DNA from: Rhizophagus irregularis
Taxonomy: Eukaryota; Glomeromycota; Glomeromycetes; Glomerales; Glomeraceae
NCBI RefSeq assembly: GCF_026210795.1
Contig: NC_089437.1
Coordinates: 4,030,001-4,094,000 of the forward strand
Direction of reading: 5' to 3'
Length of the DNA stretch: 64,000 nt
Shown: positions 1 through 12,811 of the stretch, piece by piece
Layout: each line of letters begins with the position of its first letter
Numbering within the stretch: position 1 is the first letter of the stretch
Notes under the pieces: model-generated
What the model saw: the letters and a program-made list of their open reading frames with translations, nothing else
What the model was told of the DNA's origin: nothing
Databases searched by the model: none
Made by a program: the position numbers and the translations under genes

Positions 1-768
1 GGATTTTTATATACAGTTCAAAAACCGGTAGGGGAAGGAGGTGCATTGGTGGAATTCCAATGTTTATTCTTTTTGGGGCCTATTGCAGAAACATTTGAAG
101 TTAATGGATTAATACATTTTCCGGTGGACATCGAATTTACAGTTGAAAGATGTCATCAATTGAGCCATTGTAATTTGATCGCAACAGATGGATGTGTGGT
201 ATTCCAAGCTAATGGAGAAACAGTATGTATAGTAGAAGTGAGATCGTCAGAAGGGATTCTTAACTTGGTACCATGTATAATGAATTCAATACTTGATGAA
301 CATCAATTTATTATTGACGTAATTGTATTCATTGGACCTGGAACATTACCAAAATCAAGATTAGGTGAAAAACAGAGAACTAAAATTATGACATCATGGT
401 TAAGCGGTAATTTATCTACATTGCATGTACATTATGTAAAACCATCACCATCAAATTCTAGACCAAATTCGTATTTACTACCGCCATTTATGATGCATTC
501 CCAACAATTAATAACTACAAACCCATCACCTTCACCAACACTTGATCCATCTCGATATAGTATTACTACTGGATTTATTAATACAACGAGAAGTAATATA
601 AACCCATCAGTAATGCCTTCTGATATGATGAATAATGAATTGAGTTTGAGTAATAGTAATCGAGGGAGCTTGAATATTAATAATAGAACTAATAGTCAAG
701 AATTGACACGACAAAACACTAATTCATATAAAGTTAATAATGCTAATACTGGAACTGTTAACATGTAA
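1..768 (+). CDS. 3' part of an unknown protein gene (5' end outside the window)
   Basis: The frame is open from base 1 to a TAA at 766-768, so this is the last exon, or part of it, of a gene that starts upstream. There is no in-frame ATG near the window edge that looks like a true start. The first ~140 residues look like a folded domain (alternating beta-like hydrophobic segments, e.g. around DGCVVFQANGETVCIVEV). The last ~100 residues are low-complexity, rich in Ser, Asn, Pro and Thr, and probably disordered. I do not recognise the family. A weak resemblance of the DGC-containing segment to SPT20-type proteins was considered but is too thin to name. The gene converges on AP-2 sigma, with only 142 bp between the two stop codons. 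Confidence 0.6.
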   Translation, partial: GFLYTVQKPVGEGGALVEFQCLFFLGPIAETFEVNGLIHFPVDIEFTVERCHQLSHCNLIATDGCVVFQANGETVCIVEVRSSEGILNLVPCIMNSILDEHQFIIDVIVFIGPGTLPKSRLGEKQRTKIMTSWLSGNLSTLHVHYVKPSPSNSRPNSYLLPPFMMHSQQLITTNPSPSPTLDPSRYSITTGFINTTRSNINPSVMPSDMMNNELSLSNSNRGSLNINNRTNSQELTRQNTNSYKVNNANTGTVNM

Positions 769-910
769 TTTAGTGATACTAAATACCAAAAGTTTGTTTG
801 CTTAAATTATTTTATTTTTACCAATATTATTTCTATTTAATTAATTATTTATATTTATATAATATATATATATATACTTCTGTTTAATCTAATTAACATA
901 ATTATTGATG

Positions 911-1541
911 CTATTCCAATTTATCCAAATGATCTAATCTAGTTAATACAATATTCTTACTAGTTTCTTCGATTTCACCCGCCAAAAATACTTCATCTAA
1001 TATTGCATACACCTAATAATAAAAAGAATCATTTTTAAGTTTCTATAATTGTTCAAATATAGTTATCATATAAGCTTACCTTGTAAAAATTGAAGACTAA
1101 ATCCAGCTCACATACGTTACCGAAAAATGCATCCAACACCTCTACAAAAAAGTGTATCGCTTCTAAATATGCTAATTCATTATCATTTGCATCTACACAC
1201 ACACAAAAAAACAATCCTGCGTATCTTCTATAGACCACTTTATAATTTCGAAACTGTTGAAGAGAAAACTTATAAGTATAACGAATAAACGATTATTTGT
1301 GTAAATATATACCTTACCTCGACGAAATTGGATTGATGCTTTTGATCTCGAGGTGCAACTAATCTGTGTACTTCGCCTTTAAGTTTTACTTTTTCTTCAT
1401 CCTCATAAGGAACATACCATTTTGATAGGCGTGTTTTACCTTGTCGGTTTTGTACAAGTATAAATCGAATCTATTGCACAAGTATGAATTAGATTTATTT
1501 GCCATCGCGAACTCTTAAATCCGAAATTAAAAGCTTACCAT
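911..1541 (-). CDS. APS2: AP-2 clathrin adaptor complex, sigma (small) subunit
   Basis: Small subunit of the heterotetrameric AP-2 adaptor that links clathrin to cargo at the plasma membrane in endocytosis. Four exons read as 1541-1539 (only the ATG), 1470-1318, 1253-1080 and 1012-911. All junctions are GT-AG and phase 0, giving 143 aa; the family is normally about 142 aa. Family signatures are plain: [19 protein letters not shown] at the N-terminus, [48 protein letters not shown] and [15 protein letters not shown] near the C-terminus. The start codon forms a whole exon by itself. The gene is divergent from SEC3 across about 255 bp. The sigma-2 assignment over sigma-1/3 rests on the [14 protein letters not shown] and AGEIEETSK segments, which match AP-2 best from memory. 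Confidence 0.95.
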
Positions 1542-1796
1542 GGACGAGGTGAATATTAAATAAAGATCCTATTTTTTTTAACTATAATTTTGACCAGAAT
1601 TAATACCAGTTTTTCACAAGACTGACCCAAATTAAATAAATGTTTATTGTGTTTTAACTTTTTATGGCAATTATCATCACAATTACCATCAGTTCCATGG
1701 ATTTGGTTTGATTTGTGCACGTTTAAATGCATGCGTTATGCGTTAAAAAACTTTTTTTAAAAAAACGCAAAAGAAAAATTCTGTATAATATGATCG
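1542..1796. promoter_or_regulatory. Shared divergent promoter region of AP-2 sigma and SEC3
   Basis: 255 bp of AT-rich DNA lie between two start codons pointing away from each other, so both promoters and 5' UTRs must fit here unless they overlap the genes. A T-rich run (1568-1580) and an A/T-rich stretch near 1750-1790 are visible. No defined TATA box or factor site can be claimed. Role inferred from position only. Confidence 0.4.
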
Positions 1797-4700
1797 ATGG
1801 CCGAGAATAGACAACCGTCTCTAGATCCTGAAAGGCAGTTAATTGTCAATTCGTTATTCTCCGATGGTGCCGAAGATCCCGTATCACCAAGTCTGTCTAT
1901 TTCTTCTTTTTTTTAGATACAAAAATATTTACTAAATGACCTTTTTTATTAGCTCATAGTTCAGGTACTGAGTCTTTAATTACTTACTGTAAAGTATCAG
2001 AAGATACTGGTGGAGGTAATTCACCTACTGTTGATCGCCCTTTTGGGATTGGTAAAACAAATTCTAGAATAGACGTAAAAATTCGTTATTTATTGGTAAC
2101 AAGTAATTATCACCATTTGTCATATCAAAATGAAAGTTTTTATCTTGTATGTTTGAAAAATTGAATTTTATCTTATTTCTTAAACAGTTGTTAGTAAAAA
2201 CGGTAAAGTTCAAAAAGTCCAACTTCATAAGGCAAAAAAAAATCCAAATGATACTTTTTCCATTGGAAGAACTTGGCAGTTGGAGCAAGTTCGAAAAATC
2301 GAGTCAGTTGATGTAGGTTTTAATATTGATTAATTTTAAAGAAGTCGAAGTATTTTTTTTCATTTATATTTTTTCTTGTAGAATGTCACATTTGTGATAA
2401 CAATATCTAAGCCTTATTGTTGGTCGACTGAAACTCAAGGAGAAAAAGATGTTTTTTTAAGTCAGCTTTTAAAGGTTCGTTGGAAGTAATATTTACACTT
2501 GAAAGAAGCTGATCAATTTACCGACGCGTCAATTTATATTCTAGACATTTAGAAAACACACAAAAAAATCTCCTAAACTAATAAACTTTGATAATGAAAT
2601 ACTTGCAGGTATAAAAATATTCAAATCGTTAAATTTAAGTAATAATTTCTATTATTAACACATTGGTACATTAAATCTATTATTTAGAGATGAAATCACC
2701 CTCGACCCCAACTAAGCCAGTTATACAAAATGAGACTGATAGTTATAATGTAGCAGCTTCATTACAAGAGCGCCTTGCAAATGCCAATAAATCATCATCA
2801 AGTTTACGAAGTCTTAACCAAAGAAACGGTCGATCAACACCAAATTTAACTTCTGGAGCCCAAGGAAGTGATACAAATAGCGTTCATCATCATACGGAAG
2901 ATGATGGTTCGTATTTTATATATTACTATGTTCCCCCCGATAGGAAAAACTAAATTTTCTTTAAATGTTAATAAAGAACTCAAAGAAGAAGAATTATCTT
3001 TAATAAATGTTGGAGAGTTACTTAATGATTTTGATTGGAAGGGAAGTGGTAACGCAGCAGCTCTGGAAGAAAGATTATTAAATGAGTTAGCTGCTTTAGA
3101 AGCTGCGAATATACACGCTATGGTGGAATCTGATGATCGCATCCATTCTGTTATCGAGCAAATTGACAATGCTATTGCTGAATTAGACAATATGGATCAA
3201 TGGCTTTCGCTATATACAGCTGAACTAAATGTAATGATCTTTATGAGTACAATTTTATTAACATTTAATTTTATATTAAAAATTCTTCGTTTTTTTATTG
3301 CGCATTCTATAGAGCATGGGAGATGATATTCATCACATTGAATCTCAAAATCGGGGATTACAAGTACAAACTGCAAATCAAAAAGCTTTGCTTTCTGAAC
3401 TTGATAGGCTAATCGTATGTAAAATACGATATCATTTTTTTCTATTTATGAAATGGAATTTTAATTAGCTATTATATTCATATAGCAATCTATCACTTTG
3501 CCCGAACAAGTCATTCAGATATTGTTTAAAGAATCAATGGATACCGTACAAGGAATTCAGAATATTGAACATGTTGCAGCACAAATAAAGCGCGTATTAG
3601 AAACCCCGTTCGACGAAAGTATGTGAATAAGATGAGTTTATTAAGATTATTTAATTTTTCCGTATATAAATAATTATTTTTTTTCTTTATTAGGTACTAG
3701 ACAAATGATGGCTATAAAAGAAAAATTGGAAACTTACAATTTCCACTGTAAGAATTTTTGTTCCCGATTTTATGAATATATGAGAATGATTTTTCAATTT
3801 CAGGTAAGATAGGTATCTAGACTTACCCTTGATTAATTTCATATTTTTTTTTCAAATCCGTTATTATTGATGATTTGGGTGGATTTCAAATGACCATTTG
3901 TCTTAGGCAGAAACTTTAATAAGTGACAAGAGCAGAGGACCTCGTCATAACTCTCTTACCATACAAGATCATGAAAGTATAGTAGAAAATTTATCAAAAT
4001 ATCGTGGACTCTCATTATGGATGAAAGAAATGGATCCTAAACGACACTTGGAAATTCAGTCGGTATGTCAAATATAGATTACGTTATATTAAAAAGAAAA
4101 ACCATTAATAAATTGTCCGTGTTTAGCTTTATGTGATTTCCAAAGAACCTATATATAAGAAAGAGACAAAGGAATATCTGTCACAAATGAGGCATTTGTT
4201 GTCAAAGAGGGAATTAGCAGAAGAAGCAACATACGGTGAGATTCTTTGTGTCTTATATGATTGAAGTTTAGCGAGTTTTCGATCAATTTTAATCAATTGT
4301 TATATGCCATAAGTTTTCAGTGCTGCATTAAATCAAAGTGGCCGTGCCAGTTTAAGTTATGGCTACGCGAATTGGCTGACGTCAGAAAGTACAAAGCCAC
4401 CGTGGGAATTTAAAGATGGAGGTGGTGGCAAACTACCACCTGAAGAGGTAAATATAATTTTAAAAGCAGTTTCAATCTTTCTACCTAATATTTTTTATAT
4501 TATCTAAGGGTGTATTCATATTCATATTTTATTTTCAATTAACATATCTAGGCTTTTGACCACAATCTTCTAACTATTATACCACTTGTGGTTAATGAGC
4601 AAAATTTCATTGTTGACTTTTTCCATCTAAAAAAATATGCCGAAACCAAAAAAGAAGATCGGAACATTGAAGACGTTAGAATGCAAAATAAATTAACGTT

Positions 4701-6161
4701 AGTATAATTGTATGTTTGATACATATTGAACTAAGATTTATTTAATATGGTTTAATTATTTTAGTGAACATATGGAAAAACTCTTCAGTTTTCTGCCTGA
4801 AGAGTTGTCATCATTCGTTGATTATGGCTGTAAGCATGATAACATGTAAGTATAATTTAAATACAAAAATCATATTTATCTTCCAAAAAATTTGATAACG
4901 AATTTTTTTTTATCGAAAGTCAAGTTATTGGTATGATAGCTTCTCTGGAAAAGTATATGCATGCAAATGAAAAAATTGGCCAAGATTATGTTGTAAGAAT
5001 GTTACAGAAAGTAAGATTACATTGTCTTGGCAAATTTGAAGTATTCATTGTAAGTTGCTTCTAAATCATGTTGATTTATTTTATTTTATTATAAATTTAT
5101 ATTAATATTAATTTGTGATATAGAATGATCAGCTTAAAGCTATTGAAGAAACTAAAGTTACAACAAAAAAGCGAAAGGGCATAGTTGTTTTTATGCGTAT
5201 ATTTCCGGTAAGTTAATTGCCTATCTTCTTATTATTTTCCTCTATTTTAAATTTATCTGTTTTATTTTTATAGCGCTTTGTTGAACGCATTGAACATTCA
5301 ATGATAGAATCAGAGAAGCTTGAAATGCGTAGTATTGTAAATAGAGCATATGAACGCATTGTTAAAACAATGTTCGAATGTGTAGAAGCTATCGCAAAAG
5401 ATGCGGATTCTCCTGTCGATGACAAAGAACAATTGAATGCTCATATAATGACTTTAGGTATTTATTATAATTTTAAGTGGTTAATGTATTGTTATCTTAA
5501 TACATTTTTTTTTTACTAGAAAATATGCATTATTTTTATTCTGAAATTCGTTCACGTCGAATTAATATTCTTGAGCCATTTATGAGATATGCAAAGAGTT
5601 CGTATGATAAACATATGGAGGCATATGCTAAAGCAATGGTTCGAAGACCATTTGGAAAATTGCTGGTATGTATTATTTTTATCGTTTGATTTAAATATTT
5701 ATTTACAATGTATTTTATTAGTTTTTTGTATTATGATTAGGAATTTTTTGAAGGTATAGAAAGTTTATTGAGAACAAATACAGCTCCAGAAGAAGTTGGA
5801 TTCAGAATTCAATTTAATAAAGCAGCATTAAAGAAAGTTATATCACAATATCCTGGAAAAGAGGTAAAATAAAATTTCTTAAGTGTATATCGTTTTCATA
5901 TAACAATTAACTTATTAGTTTGTTTTATAGATTAAGAAAGGTCTTGACTCACTGTACAAGCGAGTTGAAAAACATTTCAAGGAAGAAGAAGGAGGTCGTT
6001 TGTTGCAAGTTGTATGGCATGCAATAGAGGAAGAAGTAATTCGTAATCATGAAAGGTTTACATTAATAATTAATAAATGTTATCCCAATGCTAATATTAC
6101 TTTAGAATTTTCTATGGATGATTTGTTGGGTTATTTCTCAGAGATAGCTAGAAGTCATTAA
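1797..6161 (+). CDS. SEC3: Exocyst complex component Sec3
   Basis: Exocyst subunit that tethers secretory vesicles to the plasma membrane. The ATG at 1797 opens MAENRQPSLDPERQ; an ATG at 1790 is closed after six codons. The gene is split into many exons (roughly 15-20) with short AT-rich introns. The N-terminal PH-like PIP2-binding domain is encoded at about 2030-2480 (VSKNGKVQKVQLHKAKKN and SIGRTWQLEQVRKIES, then WSTETQGEKDVFLSQLLK). A Ser/Asn-rich linker at 2690-2900 precedes the conserved coiled-coil block at 2950-3420, with WLSLYTAELN joined by splicing to SMGDDIHHIESQNRGLQVQ. The long helical Sec3 C-terminal region runs from about 3490 to the TAA at 6159-6161. The reading frame appears uninterrupted after splicing. 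Individual exon ends were not all fixed. Confidence 0.9.
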
Positions 6162-7781
6162 ATAACTTATTTTACTATAATTTATGTATTTCTTATTTAA
6201 GTATTAATAGATATTTGTTAATAATTACTATTTTAAAGTGAAATCTATGATATACTTTGGGTCATACTCTTTCTATGCAATTTTTATTTACAATTTGTAT
6301 TATTAATACCAGATGGTGGGGCCACTTTCTTTTGACCAAAATTATGCAGATCATCACATGTTGATGTAATATAAGAAACATATAATTTTGTACTAACAAT
6401 AATAACAAAAACAATAAATAAACTTCCATGATTCAATTGCTTTATATCATTTCAGAATTTTTTGGAGATATATTACATAAATTTACAATTTGCACAAAAA
6501 AATATTTAGAAGGTTAAAAAATACCATAATTCGGTCAATATTAATCAGATCATCATAAATTTACCACCATCTGAATCGTCTCAATGAGACGAATCTAATG
6601 AGCTAAAAATTATGAAAATCCAATCACCAGAACAAAAGATACCATAGAGAACATCTAAACTTAATGTCTAAACATTTTAAAGTGAAATTACGTGCCAAAT
6701 ATCAATACCATAAATGCAAGATTATTATCATTCGAATTCTCTCAATGAGACAAATGTAATGAATCTAAAATTATGAAATTACAATCATTAGATAACAAAA
6801 TGTCCTTAATTTACTGTTTTAAATTTTAAACTAAGCAAACTTACACAAACTTTAAAAATTTACATTTGCATACCACTCATAATAGCATATCAGAATTTAA
6901 GCAGTTATTGTTGCAAATGAGAATAGAATTTATTATTTAAATTAGTAGATAAAGACATAACAGATAATAGTTATATTTAACTTAAATTTTTATCTTTAAT
7001 ATATATATACGTTTATAAATTTTTTTATACTGAAAAGTGGCCGGATAATAGTGGCCAATTGGCAGTTTTCACACATTTTACACAACTGTTTACAACTTGT
7101 CATCCTTATATTTCTGAAGAGAAATGTCATCCAGGCATTTTGTGGTTATTTTCACACTACCTCTCCATCGTTTCTATACCATCATATTCATATCATTCTG
7201 AACATGCATGCAACAAACCACAAACATTTTCAGCAGGATAAGAGAGATTACTACAGTAGAATAAGATACAGTACAAAGTTATATACTACTTACATCCTAA
7301 TTGTCAAATAAAATGGTGACAATCTGCACCACACTATATGCTGTATATGTTAAACCCGGAAATTTTATTACTAATATTATTAATTACATAACATGAAATC
7401 TGAATCGAAGGTACTGTATTCATTTAGCGCTGTTTTTTATTTTATTATTAATTACATTTTATTGCTTGTTGGCCTTAAGTTCTTGGTTATAGTCTTGCAT
7501 GATATTTTACACGTACAGTAGTTCAGGACAAAACTAAGTGAATGGGATTTGATCAGACAACTAGCAACCTCAGCATTTTACATCATTGATGAATCTACGC
7601 ACTTTTCTTATCTATATTATTGTTAAAGACTTTATTTTAAGTAACAAACATTTTAATATTTATGTATAAAAATTTCTTTAAATTAAGTATAATTTATTAT
7701 TTATTAAAAAATTTACATTAAACTTAAGTAAAAATACAAATATTTGACACATTTTCAGTATAATTTAGAAAATATGTAAAT
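6162..7781. other. Intergenic region, no supported gene; holds repeat-like motifs
   Basis: 1.6 kb of AT-rich DNA between the 3' ends of SEC3 and the SAMHD1-like gene. Short frames at 7051-7311 have no family resemblance and sit in low-complexity sequence. Two related segments (see the repeat at 6540-6800) contain palindromic GTCTC/GAGAC cores. A GGGGCCACTTTC near 6319 and a GAAAAGTGGCC near 7033 are loosely inverted and might be ends of one old element, but no target-site duplication could be found. Confidence 0.5.
6540..6800. repeat. Two diverged direct copies of a TCTCAATGAGAC palindromic repeat
   Basis: At 6576-6598 the sequence GAATCGTCTC-AAT-GAGACGAATC forms an almost perfect palindrome, preceded by TTACCACCATCT and followed by an AAAATTATGAAAATCCAATCA stretch. 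A second copy at about 6728-6790 has TTCGAATTCTCTCAATGAGACAAATG followed by AAAATTATGAAATTACAATCATTAGA. The two copies share order and spacing. The same ACCATTCGAATCGTCTC core appears in an inverted-repeat element at 63.1-63.4 kb, so this is a dispersed family. Confidence 0.55.
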
Positions 7782-10036
7782 TTATGAATTAATAATGCTA
7801 ACTCTATGTTTTGATATTCTTTGATCATTTGAACTTTGACTTGAATGACGTCTTTTTTTAGAAGTTTCATAACCTTCAGGTAATGTATAGCCCCGACTCG
7901 GAGTTATTTCTTCGTTAGGTATTGTATTATGAGGAGCGTGGATTTTCAATAATTTTCGAAAACATTCCTGAATAGGTTTCATCTGATAATAAATAAAGTG
8001 GTTAATAATATAATATTGAAAACATATGCTCGAATAAATTTAATAAGTTTACCTTTTCAGGTTTTCTGGCAAAAATCCGAATACTAATTTCTTCATACTT
8101 CTCTGGAACAAAATAACTTACTTGTGATTTTGTCAAATTAAAGGCTATAAAGATTTGAAATAAATTAAATAATTGAAATTATACGAATTATATAATACGT
8201 ATTAATAAATATTTACTTTCATCCAAATTATATTGATTATAAAATTTAACATAATCAACAGGATTCTTATCATTCATTGCATAATTCAACTTAAGTCGAT
8301 CCACAATTATATCATCTTCCTCGAGTCTATCATTTTCCCCCTGGTGCGCTATGATTTCTCGAGCATTTATTTTTTGCTGTTATATAAGCAAAAATATTCA
8401 TTAAATTTATAAGTTTAAATATTTAATGTTAAACATGTCTAACTTTTACCTCAGTTAAGTGGTCTTTTAACTCATCAGAGACTAAATATTCATCAACAAA
8501 CTTATAAAGTTTTCTAGTTCGGATTCGATTAATGATCTCTCTTGACTTTGCCAAACCCTAAAAAGGATTATAAGATAAACTATTTATCTTAACACTACAT
8601 GTACAAACATTTAACTGTAATTTACCGGTTCTTTTGAAAATTCAATTTGATTTAGGATTGTATCATTTAATTGCAAATAGTCTTCCGGATTATCGATACT
8701 TTTTGATATTCCGAGAATTGAATCTGCTTCAACTAAAGCATCACATAACATGTATTCTATGGCTTTGCCTGACATTTTACATAAATATTTACATAGGTAA
8801 ATATTTAATTGAATCATAAAACTAAGAATAAACTGAACAAACTGTGTAAAATTCACTTACCAACGCGATGATTATAAACCTGCTTGTGTAAAGAATACCG
8901 TGTTTGAAACAATTCATAAATATTATAGCATTCCTTAAAATAATACGCAATTTGTTCATCGACAACACGTGAATATCTCATAAGTCTTGAGAAATCGAAC
9001 ACAGATTTCATCCCAAGATAGTAACAATCACGTTCCAGGTAATCAAATTTATCGACATCAATTGAATTGCGTTTATTTGCAACTACATCAAATAAATATC
9101 GAGATCGATTTGGACTAAATTTAAATTATCATATATGAATATTTCTTGAATATGATAATCACACAGCAATAGAATGTTCATAAATTTACCATTTGCTCCA
9201 ATCCCCAGCGATTAAAGCTTTAATGAACTTTACATCATCTGTACCTAATTCAAAATCTATTTCATTAGTTTCTAAAAGATGATCAAACATCTTTTCAGAA
9301 CCTATTTCATGTTTCCATTCAATATTGGGTCTTTTATATAAAAAAGGTGTTAATAATTAAATTATGTGATAGTAATGATTTAGAATGCTAGATAATTTCT
9401 TTAACTAACCTTGTACGTGGAATAACTTCATTATCGAAAGCATGACTAAATGGGCCATGTCCTATAAATTATACATCATCAATTCGAAATGGAATGGAGG
9501 ACTTACGGTCAGTTCAGATTGATCAACATACCCAAATCATGACACAAGGCAGCTAATGTCACACATTCTAAATCTTTCTCAACTTCAAGGTCAGGCTGCC
9601 TGTCCTGAAGTCCTTTCACCAAAGAGTAGGCAAGATGTGCAACGCCTAAAATATAACAGATTAGTCTTGGACAAAATCATTCATGATCTCCTAATTTAGC
9701 CAGAATTATGGGTTTAATGTGACCTGATTTCGTTACCTATAGAATGTTCAAACCTATTGTGACTGGCACCAGGAAATACGTAATAAGTTGTTCCTAATTG
9801 CTTTATATTACGTAATCTTTGAAAATGTGGAGTATCGATGAATTGGATTACCCAATCATCGAATTCCATTAATCCCTATTAATAAATTAATTAATATGTT
9901 GTTTAAAATTGAGCCTAAAATTTATTTTATACGTTACATGGATAGGGTCGTTAATTCTCTTTGGCAACATAGAGTCAACATGCAGTTCGAAAGTTGAAAT
10001 GTCACTTGTATTATAATTGCAAGGACTGAAAGACAT
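7782..10036 (-). CDS. SAMHD1-like HD-domain deoxynucleotide triphosphohydrolase
   Basis: Predicted metal-dependent HD-domain hydrolase that cleaves dNTPs to deoxynucleosides and triphosphate; SAMHD1 family members control dNTP pools. The N-terminal part contains [11 protein letters not shown], the [14 protein letters not shown] segment and the HD motif [14 protein letters not shown]. Later come [15 protein letters not shown], then [14 protein letters not shown] and [16 protein letters not shown] segments, all typical of the SAMHD1 core. The C-terminal region continues through [10 protein letters not shown] to a Ser/Arg/Lys-rich tail ([10 protein letters not shown]) and the stop at 7782-7784. 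No SAM domain is seen upstream. About ten exons are inferred. The start was chosen at 10036 ([11 protein letters not shown]); an in-frame ATG at 10111 would add 25 residues. The gene is divergent from NPRL2. Confidence 0.9.
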
Positions 10037-10405
10037 GGTGAAAGCGAAGGTCCGTTTATATATAAATGAAAAGGAAAAAAAATTTGGAAGGAAACTATTG
10101 GCTATTTGCAATTCAGTATTAAAACGAGATAGTATAATAGTTTCAATATAACTATAAGAGGAAACAAAGAAAATATTTTAATATTTCATTTTTTCCTAAA
10201 TGATTTACATTATGGAATTCAAACAAAAATTTTTAGAATAAAGAAGGATCTTTAGTTTTTTTTGTACAAATTTCTTAATTAGGTGAGATTAAAAATACCA
10301 TATAACGCTATAATCTGGTAAAAAAAAAAATCAATGATGCAATTAATGCACATTTCATCAGATAATCAATTTTCAATTCCCTTTTTTCCTTAATTTTTTT
10401 TTGAT
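10037..10405. promoter_or_regulatory. Divergent intergenic promoter region, SAMHD1-like / NPRL2
   Basis: 369 bp between two outward-facing start codons. It is AT-rich with poly-A/T runs at 10319-10330 and 10391-10402, the second right before the NPRL2 ATG. No specific factor site is recognisable. Function inferred from position. Confidence 0.35.
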
Positions 10406-12187
10406 ATGCAAGATTACGCTCAACAAGAAAGTGATTTTCAAGCTGGAATTCCACCGCGTCTAATTTCAATATTTTATTCAGTATTTGATCTCAATAAAGG
10501 GCCAAAGGTAGTATTTGAAGTACCAGAAGGTTCCATAATATCCACAGGACTGTCAACATCGATCATAGATTTTGATTCAATTTCGGAGTATATTATACCA
10601 AAACAACAATTATGCGGACATTTAGTTAGTATATGTACTGAATCATATAAAATTATGGGATTCCCGGTGTATATAGAAGATGATAAGTATGAGAGGAATG
10701 CATTTATGTTTAATTTAAGTTTTGTATTTGACCGTGATGCCGATACTTCGAGTTATGAACCTGTTGTAAGAAAAGTTGCGAGAGTTCTAACTTCTTTAGA
10801 AGTAAGTTGCCGTAGAATTGTAATTTTATTACATTATCATCAAGTTAATTAATATTTCTTTTGAAAGACTGAAAATGAGTTTTTGTCAAATGAAGCTACA
10901 AAGGATGTTATGTACAATATTATCGAACAACTTCTTGAGGATCTTAATAGCTACTGCGAATGCCAAATCCCGATCAGTCAGTAATTATTTTTTTATTTAG
11001 CTATTCGCTTGATAGTAAATTCTAAATAAATATTATTAAATTATTTTCAGACTCTGCAAATACAATTAATTTAAAATTATTTCCAACTTATCGTAATCCT
11101 CCGCCAGTTTATGATTATCAAGTGCCAATTTGCACAGTTAATCTTAAAGCATTGATGGATGACAATTGGGATATTACGATGAAAAAGGCTAGTTGAGAAT
11201 TTTGAAAAATTATTATTTAATTAACTAAAAAAGAACTTTATTCGTTTGAACGAATTAGATAGCGATGCATATAAATGGCATACATCATGTTAAAAAAATA
11301 GCAGAAATGGCGGATGTGGATTATGGACTTGCTAGAAAATGCATGGAACATTTGTTGTACGTGTATGCGAATGTTTTAATAAACTGGTTAATGTTTTATT
11401 TAATTTATTTTCATTAGGTATTATGGATGTGTTATCATGATTGATATTTTCCAGGTAATCAATAAAATAAAATTTATTTTCTTGACGCGTTATTTTTATA
11501 AGAACGTAAATACATTTTCAACTTCTTAGTTTTCAAATGTATATGCCGTAAAACCAGATATTATGAGAATAATTGAGGATGAAACAGTTCAGAGCGAATG
11601 TTTATCATATGTGAAAAAACCTGGTAAGCAAAATATTGACACCTATTCTGCGTTCCTTTGATATTAAGCATTTTTTTATTTGTAGGCACGACACCACCTT
11701 CGTTTGCCAAATTATTTTCTCTATACTGTTCATTAAAACATGGATCTACACTCAAAGAATGGGTTCAGGATAATCAAGTTGAGTCTCTGAATATAGACAT
11801 AAGGTATTGTAAAAAAAAAATTTTTTACAAACTAGAGTTGAATTATTATTAACTGGTTATTTTTACAATTCCTGTAAACTTATTCAGACGTTTCATATCC
11901 TTTGGTGTAATCAAAGGGTTTTTATATCGAGTTCACAAATATCCAATATTACCTGAACCACATAACCAACAAAGTGAATTACCATCTCGACTGCGAAAGT
12001 GAGTAAAAAAATATCAAAAAAATATATATATTTCCTTTTATTTTTATTGATGTTCTCTTGCATACATTAAAGATTACTTAATGGGAAGCATCATTATGAT
12101 GAGATCTGTACAATGGAGGGTTGTAGTGCCCGTAAACTAGATGAAATTCTTGCTGCTGAGCCTGAAGTCAAATTTATTTGGAGATAA
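10406..12187 (+). CDS. NPR2: Nitrogen permease regulator 2-like protein (GATOR1 subunit)
   Basis: NPRL2/Npr2 is a subunit of GATOR1 (SEACIT in yeast), the GTPase-activating complex that turns down TORC1 when amino acids are scarce; it acts at the vacuole/lysosome surface. The ATG at 10406 begins MQDYAQQES. Family blocks follow: PRLISIFYSVFDLNKGPKVV and a longin-like N-terminal domain (CGHLVSICTESYKIMGFPV, AFMFNLSFVFD), the segment YDYQVPICTVNLK, the winged-helix region HHVKKIAEMADVDYGLARKC and YYGCVIMIDIFQFSNVYAV, then RRFISFGVIKGFLYRVHKYP. A C-terminal LNGKHHYDEICTMEGCS-type helix ends at EVKFIWR and TAA 12185-12187. There are about nine exons and roughly 400 aa, a normal length. The invariant C-terminal HYDEICTM motif makes the call firm. 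Confidence 0.95.
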
Positions 12188-12811
12188 TTAAACTAATTTT
12201 TATATTTATGGTAATGAGATATTTTAGCTATTTAATTCTTAAGATGATTGGTAAGTATCAAAGTAAATAATGGGTATTAATTACTAACTTAAAATTACTA
12301 ATAACATTAAAATGAAATACATTTATAAACGCGGTTATATATTATCACCTAATTTAATATCATGTAATTTACTCAAAAAAAAAACCATAATAATAAATAT
12401 TATTATAGTGCTCCTAATATGATTACTTTTTGATGTCGTTCGTGTTGTTCGTGAATAAATCGTGATAATTAATATAAACTGTATCTAAGAAAGTTTATTT
12501 CGTTTCATTTTTTACTCATAATTGACTATTATAGTTTCAAGATTTAAGCTAAAGTTTATGTTAATCAATGCAATTGACTGACTCTCATGAGGAACAGACA
12601 ACAATGACATTGACTATCGTAATTTTTTAACATCTTTTTAAATTTTTAAGCTTATAAAAATTTTATTATATTATTTATTGAAAGATAAAATAAAGTTCAA
12701 CCTAAACTTTCAAATTTCTTTGTTTTCTTTACTTTCAGTAAAGTAAAAATATATATATATAATTTTCAGTTAAAAAGTTTTATACTAATTTAACTCGTTA
12801 CAATTAGCAAC
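12188..12811. other. Intergenic, no gene seen
   Basis: 624 bp of AT-rich sequence between NPRL2 and the next gene in the same direction. A pyrimidine tract with TTTCAG at 12733-12738 could be the acceptor of a 5' UTR intron of the downstream gene. Nothing else can be supported. Confidence 0.4.

Noticed and set aside
1..768. SPT20-like assignment for the first partial gene
   Set aside because: Only a DGC-V motif with similar neighbours is shared; the rest does not follow the family pattern.
6318..7045. Possible DNA element with GGGGCCACTTTC / GAAAAGTGGCC ends
   Set aside because: Inverted similarity is only about ten bases with mismatches, and no target duplication could be found.
7051..7311. 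Frame of 86 codons before the SAMHD1-like gene
   Set aside because: Low-complexity composition, no homology, no splice or promoter support.
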